64,000 nt of DNA, from NCBI RefSeq assembly GCF_004015185.1, contig NZ_CP025746.1:1629776-1693775 (forward strand), given 5' to 3'. Positions 46,050-56,058 of this stretch are shown here, piece after piece; position 1 is the first letter of the stretch, and each line of letters starts with the position of its first letter. Under the pieces are notes generated by a model. That model did no database searches, was not told the DNA's origin, and worked only from the letters and a program-made list of their open reading frames with translations. The position numbers and the translations under genes are program-made. The DNA is from Clostridium manihotivorum (lineage in GTDB: Bacteria > Bacillota > Clostridia > Clostridiales > Clostridiaceae).

Positions 46050-46853
46050 ATGGGGAATTATAATGGTGAGTATGAGAGTTACTATGCAAAAATATTACAA
46101 AGAAAACGTGAGCAAAATCCTTATGCAGCATATGGAGTTCAGGAACCTCATAGTAGAGAAAATGGGATAAGCGGTATAAATAATATAAATAGCAATTTTT
46201 TGACTAGAAGAATAATGCAGGAACTTCTTGGAGTTTTGTGCTTAACTGCTTTTGCAATAGTATGTAAGACAGTTTCAACACCAGAGACCACAATAGCCTA
46301 TAAGTATGCTAAAGACATTGTTAATAATAATATAGACTATAGTAAGTTTGTGGATCCTAAAATTGCAGGCTATGTAAGTTCTTTAGATTTTAAAGATACT
46401 GCAAGCATAAGGGATAAGTTAGAGGATTCTATAGAAACTTTTAAAGCTAACATTACTGGAGGAAAAACACTTAAAGAAAAATCTAAAGAAAGTTTTGTAA
46501 GCCCCGTGAAAGGTACGATAAATGCTGAATTAAGTAGTAAGCAAAAAGATAAAGCGTTAATTATAGAAGTAAAGGAAAATACTGAAGTCATGGCTCCTAA
46601 TGGAGGAACTATAAAAAAGACTGGAGAAGACAAAGATAATGGAGCATTTGTTCTTATAGATCATGGAGATGGTATTGAGTCAAAATGTTCTGGTATCAAG
46701 GAAGTTTCGGTAAAAGAAGGGGATAAAGTTGAAAAGGGACAATTTTTAGGCAAGAGTACTACTGTAAAAAGTTTAAATAAAGCATGCATCATATTTTCTT
46801 TAAATTATATGGGAGAAGATAAAGATCCGAAGGATTATGTAACATTTGATTAG
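46050..46853 (+). CDS. SpoIVFA-like protein with degenerate LytM domain
   Basis: A 267-residue protein with an N-terminal soluble part (about 55 residues), one membrane helix (about 54-72, LLGVLCLTAFAIVCKTV), and an outer LytM/M23-like domain from about 150. That domain keeps the beta-sheet framework (VMAPNGGTIKKTGEDKDNGAFVLIDHGDG, SVKEGDKVEKGQFLGKS). It lacks the H-x-H and H-x3-D zinc ligands of active M23 endopeptidases. This, and the M50 gene right behind it, match SpoIVFA, the regulator of the SpoIVFB protease in the outer forespore membrane. GGGAGG site. Confidence 0.8.
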   Translation: MGNYNGEYESYYAKILQRKREQNPYAAYGVQEPHSRENGISGINNINSNFLTRRIMQELLGVLCLTAFAIVCKTVSTPETTIAYKYAKDIVNNNIDYSKFVDPKIAGYVSSLDFKDTASIRDKLEDSIETFKANITGGKTLKEKSKESFVSPVKGTINAELSSKQKDKALIIEVKENTEVMAPNGGTIKKTGEDKDNGAFVLIDHGDGIESKCSGIKEVSVKEGDKVEKGQFLGKSTTVKSLNKACIIFSLNYMGEDKDPKDYVTFD

Positions 46854-46873
46854 CAATTCTTTAGGAGAATTAC

Positions 46874-47734
46874 ATGGTGAAAATAAGCAAATGGTTAATT
46901 CCTCAGGTGTTAGTATTCCTTATTTTAGGATTTAAATCTAAAATATTTTTAGCTTTTTTATGGATAATACTGCATGAAATCACTCATTATATTGTAGCAA
47001 AGTGGATGAAATTAAGTGTTGATAATTTTAAGATTCACCCTTTTGGAACGTCACTAGAATTGAGTGATTTTGATGAGTTGACCCATAAGGAAGAGATAAT
47101 TCTTTCCATAGCTGGACCTTTTTTTAATCTACTGATGTTCGGACTTTTCTATATGGCATATAAGATTGTGCCAACAGAGTTTGTTAGTAATTCTATGGAG
47201 ATCAATCTTGTTCTGTTTATATTTAATATGTTGCCGGCATACCCGCTAGACGGTTCTAAAGTTTTAAGAACAGTTTTAAGTTCTAAGATATTTTATAAGA
47301 AGGCACATATTATAACATCTTATATAAGCTATGGTGTAGGGGGAATTGGATTTTTGTTATTTGCCTACTTACTTACAATACATAAATTTAATCTTAGTAT
47401 ATTGCTTACATCATGTTTCATAGTTTATATAACATATAATGAAAAAAGAAAGGTAATGTATATAATTATGGGAGATATAATAAAGAAGCGGAGTAGATTG
47501 ACTAAGAGAAAATATATTTATAATAAGTCAATCTCTGTTTACTGCAAATTAGGATTGATAAATGTATTAGGATTAGTAGACAAAAATAAATTTAATAGTT
47601 TTTTTATTTTAGATGATGATCTTAAAGTAATGGATATTATTCATGAGGACGAGCTTATTGAAGCTCTAAAAGTTCATGGAAATATAACCTTAGAAGAATA
47701 CATAAATCTTAAAAACAGCTGGATGAAAAAATAG
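46874..47734 (+). CDS. SpoIVFB-like M50 intramembrane metalloprotease
   Basis: A 286-residue site-2-type protease. H34-E35-I-T-H38 is the zinc motif, and Asp126 in NMLPAYPLDGSK is the third ligand, as in Bacillus SpoIVFB. Membrane helices fill about 10-205. A C-terminal CBS-like part (FFILDDDLKVMDIIHEDELIEAL) follows, also known from SpoIVFB. The expected substrate is pro-sigma-K. The ATG follows AGGAG, 20 bases after the SpoIVFA-like gene. Confidence 0.88.
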   Translation: MVKISKWLIPQVLVFLILGFKSKIFLAFLWIILHEITHYIVAKWMKLSVDNFKIHPFGTSLELSDFDELTHKEEIILSIAGPFFNLLMFGLFYMAYKIVPTEFVSNSMEINLVLFIFNMLPAYPLDGSKVLRTVLSSKIFYKKAHIITSYISYGVGGIGFLLFAYLLTIHKFNLSILLTSCFIVYITYNEKRKVMYIIMGDIIKKRSRLTKRKYIYNKSISVYCKLGLINVLGLVDKNKFNSFFILDDDLKVMDIIHEDELIEALKVHGNITLEEYINLKNSWMKK

Positions 47735-47783
47735 CTATTGGTTAATAGTTAATGGTATGATAAAATATAATGATGTAAATTTA

Positions 47784-47812
47784 AGAAGTATATAAGTATA
47801 CTTCTTTTTTAC
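47784..47812 (+). terminator. Intrinsic terminator
   Basis: AGAAGTATA / TATACTTCT with a TAAG loop and six T. Confidence 0.85.
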
Positions 47813-47945
47813 TGTTAAATAAAGTATAAGGCTTTTTATAGCTAAATCTAGTAATTTAAAGAGCTTAGTATAGCCATTAAGTTAAACAGTAAAAAAATAT
47901 TTTTTCTGCCAGAATTGTTGAGAAAAAGCAGATGTGTAAAAGAAC
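47803..47945. repeat. Repeat family A copy
   Basis: TTTTTTACTGTTAAATAAAG start in the terminator T-run, core CTAAATCTAGTAATTTAAAG, AACAGTAAAAAAA end, then CTGCCAG...GCAGATGTG. Confidence 0.65.
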
Positions 47946-47999
47946 AGTGATTTAAGAGCCAGTCATTTAATAATAAGTTAAGTCTAGGAGGAAAAAGTT

Positions 48000-49853
48000 A
48001 TGGTTAGAATAACAGATGATATTTTATATAAAGTTGAAAAACCTGCTAGGTATGTTGGGGGAGAACTAAATCAGGTTATAAAAGACCCTAAAAAAGTAGA
48101 CATTAGGTTTGCTTTCTGTTTCCCTGATGTATATGAAGTTGGAATGTCCCATTTAGGGTCAAGAATACTTTATCATACCTTAAATGAGAGAAGCGATACA
48201 TATTGCGAGAGAAGTTATGCGCCGTGGCCTGATATGGAGAAGGAGCTTAGAAAAAATAATATACCTTTATTTGCTCTTGAAACAAAGGATTCATTAAATG
48301 AATTTGATTTTCTTGGTTTTACTCTTCAGTATGAGATGAGTTATACAAATATATTAAATATGCTTAATCTATCAGGAGTAACTATAAGAGCTTCTGAAAG
48401 AGGGGAAGACGAACCTATAGTTATGGCAGGGGGGCCTTGTGCATACAACCCAGAGCCTTTATATGATATTGTAGACTTCTTTGAAATAGGAGAAGGTGAG
48501 GACATGATGAATGATGTCCTTGATGTATATAAAAAGTACAAGGGAAAAGGAAAGAAAAAAGAGTTCTTGAGAGAAATCTCTAAAATAAGAGGAATTTATG
48601 TACCTTCACTTTATGAAGTTGAGTACAATGAAGATAATACAATAAAATCCTTTAAGCCAAAGTTTGAAGATGTACCTTCTAAAGTTCAAAAAAGAATGAT
48701 AAATGATTTTGATAAGGTATCTTTCCCAGATAAGTTTATAGTTCCATACACTGAAATAGTTCATGACAGAGTAGTGCTTGAAGTGTTTAGAGGATGCACT
48801 AATGGCTGCAGATTCTGTCAAGCAGGTATGATATATAGACCAGTAAGAGAAAAGTCTAGAGAGACTCTTCTTAAAAATGCTAGACAGCTTGTAGATGCTA
48901 CTGGATATGATGAAATATCACTTTCATCTTTGAGTACTTGTGATTACTCTGATATACAAGGTTTAGTTACTGATTTAGTAAATGAGCATAGTGGCAATAA
49001 TGTTGGTGTTGCCTTGCCTTCAATAAGAGTAGATGCATTCTCAGTGGATCTCATAAAAGAGATACAAAAGGTTAGAAAGAGCGGATTAACATTTGCTCCA
49101 GAAGCTGGTTCTCAAAGAATGAGAGATGTAATAAATAAAGGACTTACAGAGGAAAGAATACTAGAAGCTGCTAGAAGTGCTTTTGAAGCTGGCTGGAGTA
49201 CTTTAAAGCTATACTTTATGATAGGTCTTCCTTATGAAACTATTGAGGATGTTAAAGAAATTGGTTTCTTAGCAGAGAAGATAGCCGCTGAATATTTTAG
49301 TATTCCTAAAAATGTTAGAAATAAGGGTCTTAGAGTTACTGTAAGTACATCTATATTAGTTCCTAAACCATTTACTCCATTCCAATGGGCTCCTATGGAG
49401 AAGATAGATTTAGTTTCAGATAAGATATCAGCTGTAAAGAGCTCCATTAAATCAAGATCAATAGTATACAACTATCATGAGCAAAAAACTTCATATATGG
49501 AAGCATTATTTGCAAGAGGAGACAGAAGACTTTGTGATGTTCTTGTAAAAGCTTATGAAAAAGGGGCTAAGTTTGATGGTTGGTCAGAATACTTTAATTT
49601 TGAGCTGTGGAAAGAAGCTATAGAAGAATGTGGACTTGATGGAGATTTCTATTGCTATAGAGAAAGAGCTTACGATGAAGTATTACCTTGGGACTTTATA
49701 GATATTGGAGTTAATAGAAAGTATCTAGAAATTGAAAATGAAAAGGCTAAAAAGGCATCAGTTACACAGAACTGTAGAGTAGGATGTACTGGTTGTGGTA
49801 TTGATGTGAACTTTAAGGAAGGGAAGTGCTTTGCTGGTGCGATATCTAATTAA
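48000..49853 (+). CDS. Radical SAM protein, TIGR03960 family
   Basis: A 617-residue enzyme. An N-terminal B12-binding-like domain (FCFPDVYEVGMSHLGSRILYH) is followed by the radical SAM core with EVFRGCTNGCRFCQAGMIYRP, the C-x3-C-x2-C cluster site near residue 266. It ends with a Cys-rich tail (NCRVGCTGCGIDVNFKEGKCFAG). The family occurs in a fixed pair with the next gene and usually before rng and rplU, as here. The substrate is not known; RNA or tRNA modification is a guess from the neighbourhood. AGGAGG site. Confidence 0.9.
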   Translation: MVRITDDILYKVEKPARYVGGELNQVIKDPKKVDIRFAFCFPDVYEVGMSHLGSRILYHTLNERSDTYCERSYAPWPDMEKELRKNNIPLFALETKDSLNEFDFLGFTLQYEMSYTNILNMLNLSGVTIRASERGEDEPIVMAGGPCAYNPEPLYDIVDFFEIGEGEDMMNDVLDVYKKYKGKGKKKEFLREISKIRGIYVPSLYEVEYNEDNTIKSFKPKFEDVPSKVQKRMINDFDKVSFPDKFIVPYTEIVHDRVVLEVFRGCTNGCRFCQAGMIYRPVREKSRETLLKNARQLVDATGYDEISLSSLSTCDYSDIQGLVTDLVNEHSGNNVGVALPSIRVDAFSVDLIKEIQKVRKSGLTFAPEAGSQRMRDVINKGLTEERILEAARSAFEAGWSTLKLYFMIGLPYETIEDVKEIGFLAEKIAAEYFSIPKNVRNKGLRVTVSTSILVPKPFTPFQWAPMEKIDLVSDKISAVKSSIKSRSIVYNYHEQKTSYMEALFARGDRRLCDVLVKAYEKGAKFDGWSEYFNFELWKEAIEECGLDGDFYCYRERAYDEVLPWDFIDIGVNRKYLEIENEKAKKASVTQNCRVGCTGCGIDVNFKEGKCFAGAISN

Positions 49854-50538
49854 ATTTACAAAAGAGAGTGATATTAAGTTTATCTCACATCTTGATCTTA
49901 TGAGAACTATACAAAGGGTTATAAGAAGAGCAGGGCTTCCTATAGAGTATTCAAAGGGCTTTAATCCACATATGAATTTGTCTATAGCAAATCCACTATC
50001 AGTAGGTTTTTATTCAGAAGGAGATTATTTAGATATAGGTCTTTCAGAAGAACTTTCTGAAGATGAAATCAGAGAGAGATTGAATAGTAATTCAGCTCAA
50101 GGGATAAGATTCTTAGAGGTTTCTAAGGTTATAAATAAGGAAAATGAAAAAAAGGTACCTCAAGCAATGGCCTTGATTGATGCGGCTAGATATATAATTA
50201 AGATTAAGTATAGTGACACAACGCTTACTTTAGCTGAAATAGAAAGTCTTATGCAAGAAGCTGAATGGGTTACCCTTAAGAAAAGCAAAAATGGTGAAAA
50301 AATGGCTGATATAAAGCCTATGGTAAAGGAATTAAAGTATTGGATTAATGAAGATAGGCTTATATTAAATGCATTGATAAGCTGTGGTAGCAGGGAGCAT
50401 CTTTCTCCAGAATTACTGGCAACATATATAAGAAGTAAAACTACAAACTATGAGGAAGAAGCTTTTATTGATATAAAAAGAGAAGAGCTTTATGCTTATA
50501 AAGCAGAAGCATTAGTTCCTCTTTATAAATATATATAG
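49831..50538 (+). CDS. TIGR03936 (DUF2344) radical-SAM-linked protein
   Basis: A 235-residue partner of the upstream radical SAM enzyme. Family pattern: VRYLIKFTKESDIKFISHLDLMRTIQRVIRRAGLPIEYSKGFNPHMNLSIANPLSVGFYSEGDYLDIGL. In some organisms the two are fused. The TTG at 49831 gives the best distance to GGAAGGG; GTG at 49837 is the alternative. It overlaps the upstream gene by about 23 bases, so expression is coupled. It has no cluster of its own. Confidence 0.9.
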   Translation: MLVRYLIKFTKESDIKFISHLDLMRTIQRVIRRAGLPIEYSKGFNPHMNLSIANPLSVGFYSEGDYLDIGLSEELSEDEIRERLNSNSAQGIRFLEVSKVINKENEKKVPQAMALIDAARYIIKIKYSDTTLTLAEIESLMQEAEWVTLKKSKNGEKMADIKPMVKELKYWINEDRLILNALISCGSREHLSPELLATYIRSKTTNYEEEAFIDIKREELYAYKAEALVPLYKYI

Positions 50539-50553
50539 CTTTGGTAATAAATT

Positions 50554-51990
50554 ATGAGAGAACTGTTCATAGAGAGAAGACAATCAATTTTTAGGATTGC
50601 TATTAAGGAAAAGGGATTACTTACAGAGTGTTTCGTGGAAGAGGAGAACAATGAACCTCTTCCAGGCGAGATATATAAGGGAACCATAAAAAATATTGTC
50701 ACAGCCATAGGAAGTGCATTTATAGACATTGGTCATGAGAAAAATGGGTATATGCATTTTGATATGGATAAAAAATCTTTTAAAAAAGGTCAAGATATAA
50801 TTGTTGAGATAATAAGTGAAGGTTTCGGAAGTAAAGGACCTAAGGTTGCAGCACCAGTAAGTCTTCCAGGTAGATTTGTTGTACTCACTAGAGGTAAGGA
50901 TGAAGTTCTAATATCAAAACGAATAGAGGATAGTGAGTTAAGAGATTGCTTGACTACTTCCATTAGCCCCATAAAAGGCTTTTCTATAACTATAAGAACT
51001 AATGCTCAATTTGCATCAATTGACGCAATAACTGAAGAAATAAACAAGCTTAAGGATATATATGAATCCATTGAAAAAGAAGCTTTGTATAGCTTGAAGA
51101 ATAAAAAGATATACGGTGAAAATGCATTGCTTCATAAGGTCTTAAGAGATAATATAAACAATGATACTTCCAAAATAGTAGTTGATTCTTCTGAAGATTA
51201 TGAAGCTGTCAAAGACTATATAGACGGTAATAAAAATATTAGTTTAATAATGCATGAGGAAGTAAGAAGCCTGTTTGATTACTATGGAATTGAAAAGGAG
51301 ATATTAAATCTAAGAAGTTCTAAAGTTAATCTAAAATGTGGTGGGAATATAGTGATAGAAAGGACAGAGGCTATGTATGTTATAGATGTAAATTCTGCAA
51401 AGAATATCACTGGAAGAAATTTTGCCAAGACTGCAGAAGAAACTAATATTGAAGCAGCTAAAGAGATAGGAAGACAGATAAGACTTAGAAACCTTAGTGG
51501 AATAATAGTTGTTGATTTTATAGATATGGAAAGTGCACAAGCTAAAAACAAAGTGTATAATGCTGTAAAGGAAAGTTTAGAGGGGGACATAAGCAGAACT
51601 CGAGTATTTCAATTTACAGAGTTAAACCTTTTGCAGATATCAAGAAGCAGAAGAGGAAAAAGTATCTATGATTACATAGAAGAAGACTGTGAAGTTTGCA
51701 ACGGACACGGGAAAAGGCTAAAGGGTTCATATATAAAGCATTTGATTAAGAATGAGATAATCAGAGCAGAAGGCGAAGGAACTATTAAGGATTTCTACAT
51801 AGAATTAAAAGATGTATATGAGAAATATGTAATAGGTGATAAGCTAAGCTTTCTTAGAGATATAGGTGGGTTAGATAAAAATATATATTTAAAGTTTATT
51901 GATACCACAGACCATTATTATAAATTAGAGCCATTGCTATTCAAAAAACAGATAGAAGCTGTAAAAGATTATAAACTACAACTAGATTAG
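50554..51990 (+). CDS. rng: Ribonuclease E/G family protein
   Basis: A 478-residue endoribonuclease. An N-terminal S1 domain (residues about 35-115, EIYKGTIKNIVTAIGSAFIDIGHEKNGYMHF) leads to the DNase-I-like catalytic part with metal-binding Asp in MYVIDVNSAKNITG and IIVVDFIDME, and the zinc-link CEVCNGHGK. It is RNase G-sized, without the RNase E scaffold tail. It processes rRNA and starts mRNA decay. It follows the radical-SAM pair by 15 bases and precedes rplU. Confidence 0.94.
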   Translation: MRELFIERRQSIFRIAIKEKGLLTECFVEEENNEPLPGEIYKGTIKNIVTAIGSAFIDIGHEKNGYMHFDMDKKSFKKGQDIIVEIISEGFGSKGPKVAAPVSLPGRFVVLTRGKDEVLISKRIEDSELRDCLTTSISPIKGFSITIRTNAQFASIDAITEEINKLKDIYESIEKEALYSLKNKKIYGENALLHKVLRDNINNDTSKIVVDSSEDYEAVKDYIDGNKNISLIMHEEVRSLFDYYGIEKEILNLRSSKVNLKCGGNIVIERTEAMYVIDVNSAKNITGRNFAKTAEETNIEAAKEIGRQIRLRNLSGIIVVDFIDMESAQAKNKVYNAVKESLEGDISRTRVFQFTELNLLQISRSRRGKSIYDYIEEDCEVCNGHGKRLKGSYIKHLIKNEIIRAEGEGTIKDFYIELKDVYEKYVIGDKLSFLRDIGGLDKNIYLKFIDTTDHYYKLEPLLFKKQIEAVKDYKLQLD

Positions 51991-52008
51991 GTACATCTAT
52001 AGATGTAC
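51991..52008. repeat. Perfect 18-base palindrome directly after the rng stop
   Basis: GTACATCTATAGATGTAC. No loop and no T-run, so it could be a protein-binding site or a remnant repeat. Confidence 0.5.
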
Positions 52009-52028
52009 AACTTCATACTAAAATTTGT

Positions 52029-52072
52029 ATTTTCTAAAACTCCTCTCAGAACTTAGAGTAGTTTTAGAAAAT
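52029..52072. terminator. Strong stem-loop between rng and rplU
   Basis: ATTTTCTAAAACT pairs exactly with AGTTTTAGAAAAT around a loop with a further CTCT/AGAG pair. No T-run follows, so it may be an RNA processing or stability element. Confidence 0.5.
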
Positions 52073-52109
52073 AGATTTCGGATTGAAGTAGTACACCTTT
52101 AAAAATAAC

Positions 52110-52138
52110 TTTACAAAATATGTCCGATATGGTAGAAT
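52110..52138 (+). promoter_or_regulatory. Promoter of rplU operon
   Basis: TTTACA (52110-52115), 17-base spacer, TAGAAT (52133-52138). Confidence 0.7.
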
Positions 52139-52143
52139 GACTT

Positions 52144-52216
52144 TTGTGAACCGCACACGTAAGGTCCAAAAATCGATTTTATTATCGTACCCGTAGTGGC
52201 GAGACCGTAATGAGGA
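52144..52216 (+). ncRNA. L21 leader (ribosomal protein autoregulatory RNA)
   Basis: The 5' leader of rplU has the conserved-looking GAACCGCACACGTAAGGTCC and CCGTAGTGGCGAGACCGT blocks, with GGTC/GACC pairing between the halves. It fits the L21 leader structure of Firmicutes, to which excess L21 is thought to bind. I recognise it from memory; an Rfam search would settle it. Confidence 0.7.
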
Positions 52217-52225
52217 GGTGTTTTT

Positions 52226-52537
52226 ATGTACGCAGTAGTTAAGACAGGTGGAAAGCAATTCAGAGTTCAAGAAGGCGATGTTATATTCGTTGAAAAGTTA
52301 GAAGCTGAAGTAGAATCAACAGTTGAGTTAACAGAAGTTCTAGCAGTAGCTAAGGATGGTGAGCTTAAGGTTGGTACACCAGTAGTAGAAGGTGCTAAGG
52401 TAGTTGCTAAGGTAGCTGCTCAAGGTAAGGCTAAGAAGATTATAGTTTTCAAGTACAAGAGAAAGAAAGACTATAGAAGAAAGAACGGCCACAGACAACC
52501 TTATACAAAGCTAGTTATAGAAAAAATAGAAGCTTAA
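52226..52537 (+). CDS. rplU: 50S ribosomal protein L21
   Basis: A 103-residue ribosomal protein. Starts [28 protein letters not shown] and ends [29 protein letters not shown], both diagnostic. GAGGAGGTG ribosome site. First gene of the rplU-prp-rpmA operon, preceded by an autoregulatory leader and its own promoter. Confidence 0.98.
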   Translation: MYAVVKTGGKQFRVQEGDVIFVEKLEAEVESTVELTEVLAVAKDGELKVGTPVVEGAKVVAKVAAQGKAKKIIVFKYKRKKDYRRKNGHRQPYTKLVIEKIEA

Positions 52538-52538
52538 T

Positions 52539-52910
52539 ATGGTTAAATTAGATTTTTATAAGAATAAGGATATAATAACTGGATTTAAGATAGACAATCA
52601 TGCTCTTGTAGAAAGAGAAATGATTATGGCTGGAGAAGCATATGATATGATATGTAATTCAGTTTCTGTATTATCTCAAAGTGTACTTATAGGCTTAGAT
52701 GAAGTACTTAAACTTAATGTTCCATATGAAATATCAAATGGATATATTAAGTTAGATCTCAAAGAACTTGATGAAGATGAAATTCAAAAAGCTCAGGTCT
52801 TATTAAAGACTTTTGAACTTAGCATAGAAAGTATTTTAATATCCTTAGAACAAAGTTTTGGAAAAAATAAAACAGACCAATATATATGTGTAAAAAAAGA
52901 GGAGGTGTAG
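52539..52910 (+). CDS. prp: Ribosomal-processing cysteine protease Prp
   Basis: A 123-residue protein between L21 and L27. In Firmicutes this position holds Prp (YsxB), which removes the N-terminal extension of L27. The catalytic pair is visible: His21 in IDNHA and Cys39 in [11 protein letters not shown]. Two details are unusual: the normally conserved Gly before the His is Asn20, and the His-Cys spacing is about six residues longer than I recall for the family. It starts one base after rplU, so it is translationally coupled. Confidence 0.88.
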   Translation: MVKLDFYKNKDIITGFKIDNHALVEREMIMAGEAYDMICNSVSVLSQSVLIGLDEVLKLNVPYEISNGYIKLDLKELDEDEIQKAQVLLKTFELSIESILISLEQSFGKNKTDQYICVKKEEV

Positions 52911-52914
52911 TACT

Positions 52915-53214
52915 ATGCTAATCATGAACCTTCAATTGTTCGCTCATAAAAAGGGAGTTGGTAGCTCCAAGAACGGTAGAGATTCTGAGTCAAAGAGACT
53001 TGGTGTTAAGTCAGCTGATGGACAATTCGTTCTTGCTGGAAACATCATTGTTAGACAAAGAGGAACAAAGATACATCCAGGTGCTAATGTAGGTAAAGGA
53101 AGCGATGATACTTTATTTGCAAAGATCGATGGAGTTGTTAAGTTTGAAAGAGTTGGAAAAGACAAGAAGAAAGCTTCTGTTTATCCAGTAGAAATTCAAG
53201 AAATAGCTGAATAA
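52915..53214 (+). CDS. rpmA: 50S ribosomal protein L27 with cleavable N-terminus
   Basis: A 99-residue ribosomal protein near the peptidyl-transferase centre. The body [23 protein letters not shown] is diagnostic. It carries a 9-residue leader MLIMNLQLF, with the cut expected after Phe9, exactly the extension removed by Prp in Firmicutes. The ATG at 52915 lies seven bases after GGAGGTG (52901-52907). The leader and the neighbouring prp gene support each other. Confidence 0.97.
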   Translation: MLIMNLQLFAHKKGVGSSKNGRDSESKRLGVKSADGQFVLAGNIIVRQRGTKIHPGANVGKGSDDTLFAKIDGVVKFERVGKDKKKASVYPVEIQEIAE

Positions 53215-53225
53215 TTCTAGTTATT

Positions 53226-53262
53226 TAAAGCACCCTTTTTTAACAAAGGGTGCTTTTAAAAT
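53226..53262 (+). terminator. Intrinsic terminator of rplU-prp-rpmA
   Basis: AAAGCACCCTTTT / AAAGGGTGCTTTT stem. Confidence 0.88.
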
Positions 53263-53365
53263 ATATATATATATGTGCATAATATAAATGAAGCAGTTTG
53301 TACTTGTTTTAAAATATCTAAAAGTTGGGCATTTTAAAACAAGTACAAACAACACTATAAGGTAA

Positions 53366-54663
<1,298 letters not shown>

Positions 54664-54664
<1 letters not shown>

Positions 54665-54783
54665 GCTCTGTTAAAGTACCATATTGAAATTAAGTGGTCA
54701 GTCATCCGATGCTTAGATGAGCTTGCTCATATAGCATCTCCTTCATGACCACTTAATTTCAAAAAATATTCTTAAACATACCC
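54664..54783. repeat. Repeat family B (MITE-like), full copy
   Basis: 120 bases. Left end GGCTCTGTTAAAGTA, right end the complement of GGGTATGTTTAAGAATA. Inside, AAATTAAGTGGTCA pairs with TGACCACTTAATTT, and GATGC with GCATC, so the RNA would fold into one long hairpin. No coding capacity. Its first G is the last base of the obgE stop codon. Confidence 0.8.
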
Positions 54784-55057
54784 TTAATATAAACCAGCAT
54801 TATTACTATATATTTATATAAATATAAGAATTTTTAATCATATGATTATATAAAGTTATATTTTGCATATTTGACCATGTTCAAAGTAATGTATTGAAAA
54901 AAGTGGTTAATCATTGGATGTCTTAATGAGCTTACGTAATAGTTTGCTAATATAGTATCTCTTGTATAACCACTTAATTTAAACAATACTCTTGAATACG
55001 GTCTTATATTTGTATCTTTATATAATTAATGTAATACATTTAAATGGAGGTAGTAAA
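54784..55057. other. Intergenic with a second repeat copy
   Basis: With the preceding repeat this makes 393 bases without a gene between obgE and yhbY. It holds the divergent copy at 54873-55003 and little else. Confidence 0.65.
54873..55003. repeat. Repeat family B, second, diverged copy
   Basis: Same orientation as the copy 90 bases upstream, with AAGTGGTTAATCATTGGATG and ATAACCACTTAATTT conserved and ends degraded. Confidence 0.7.
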
Positions 55058-55360
55058 GTGATAACTACAAAGCAAAGAGCTTATCTTAGATCTTTAGCAA
55101 ATGGAATAACTCCTATATTTCAATTAGGTAAGAATGGTATTGAAGAAGCATTCCTAAGACAAATAGAAGAGGCATTAGAAGCTAGAGAACTAATTAAGAT
55201 AACAGTATTAGAAAATAGTGGTTTTGAAACAAGAGAAGCTTCAGACTTTATATGTGAGAAAATAGGGTGCGAAGGTGTTCAATCTATAGGTAGTAAAATA
55301 GTACTTTATAAGAAGTCAGAGAAAAAGCCTAAAATAGAACTTCCACAAGGTAATAAGTAG
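55058..55360 (+). CDS. yhbY: YhbY/CRS1-YhbY RNA-binding protein
   Basis: A 100-residue single-domain RNA-binding protein linked to 50S assembly. The family pattern is clear: TTKQRAYLRSLANGITPIFQLGKNGI, ELIKITVLENS, CEGVQSIGSKIVLYKKSEK with the loop G-x-x-G-like segment. The GTG at 55058 is the start: TGGAGG lies seven bases before it, and the upstream in-frame ATG would add 22 hydrophobic residues foreign to the family. First gene of yhbY-nadD-yqeK. Confidence 0.92.
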   Translation: MITTKQRAYLRSLANGITPIFQLGKNGIEEAFLRQIEEALEARELIKITVLENSGFETREASDFICEKIGCEGVQSIGSKIVLYKKSEKKPKIELPQGNK

Positions 55361-55366
55361 AATATC

Positions 55367-55978
55367 ATGGCAAGTAAGATAGGAATACTTGGGGGAACCT
55401 TTGATCCTATTCATAATGGTCATATATATATAGCATATGAAGCTAAAAGAATCTTGGGATTAGATGAAGTTATTTTTATGCCAAGTGGCAATCCACCTCA
55501 TAAGAGAAGTAAGCATATAACCGAAGGTTCTATAAGATATAAGATGGTAAAGCTATCTATAAAAGATTATGAAGGTTTTACTGTCAGTGATTATGAGATC
55601 AATAAAGATGGCTTTAGTTACACTTATGAAACTTTACTGCATCTGAAAGATGTATATAAGGATTCGGAACTATATTTCATAAGTGGTGCTGATTGCTTAG
55701 TAGATCTTAATAAGTGGAAAAATGTCGATATAATACTAGATAACTGTAATCTAGTAGTGTTTAACAGGCCAGGTTTTTCTGAAGAACTTCTTGTGGATGA
55801 AAAAAAATCAATTGAGGCTAAGTATGATACAAAAATTATATTTTTAAATCTCTTACTGATGGATATTTCATCAACGTTGATAAGAGAAAGAATTGATCAT
55901 GGCTTCAAAGTTGACTTTTTTATACCTTATGAGGTTGATAAATTTATTAATGATAATAAGTTATATAAAAATATTTAA
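55367..55978 (+). CDS. nadD: Nicotinate-nucleotide adenylyltransferase NadD
   Basis: A 203-residue enzyme that makes nicotinate adenine dinucleotide from NaMN and ATP in NAD synthesis. GGTFDPIHNGH near residue 9 is the nucleotidyl-transferase motif with the T/H-x-G-H, and DISSTLIRERI near 170 is the second ATP motif. FMPSGNPPHK binds substrate. It starts six bases after yhbY, in the usual order yhbY-nadD-yqeK. Confidence 0.97.
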   Translation: MASKIGILGGTFDPIHNGHIYIAYEAKRILGLDEVIFMPSGNPPHKRSKHITEGSIRYKMVKLSIKDYEGFTVSDYEINKDGFSYTYETLLHLKDVYKDSELYFISGADCLVDLNKWKNVDIILDNCNLVVFNRPGFSEELLVDEKKSIEAKYDTKIIFLNLLLMDISSTLIRERIDHGFKVDFFIPYEVDKFINDNKLYKNI

Positions 55979-56058
55979 GTATCTTGTATTCATATAATTG
56001 CTACTTTTATTTTAGGATAACTAGATTTTTATAATAGTTTAGGAATGGGGGAATTTTT

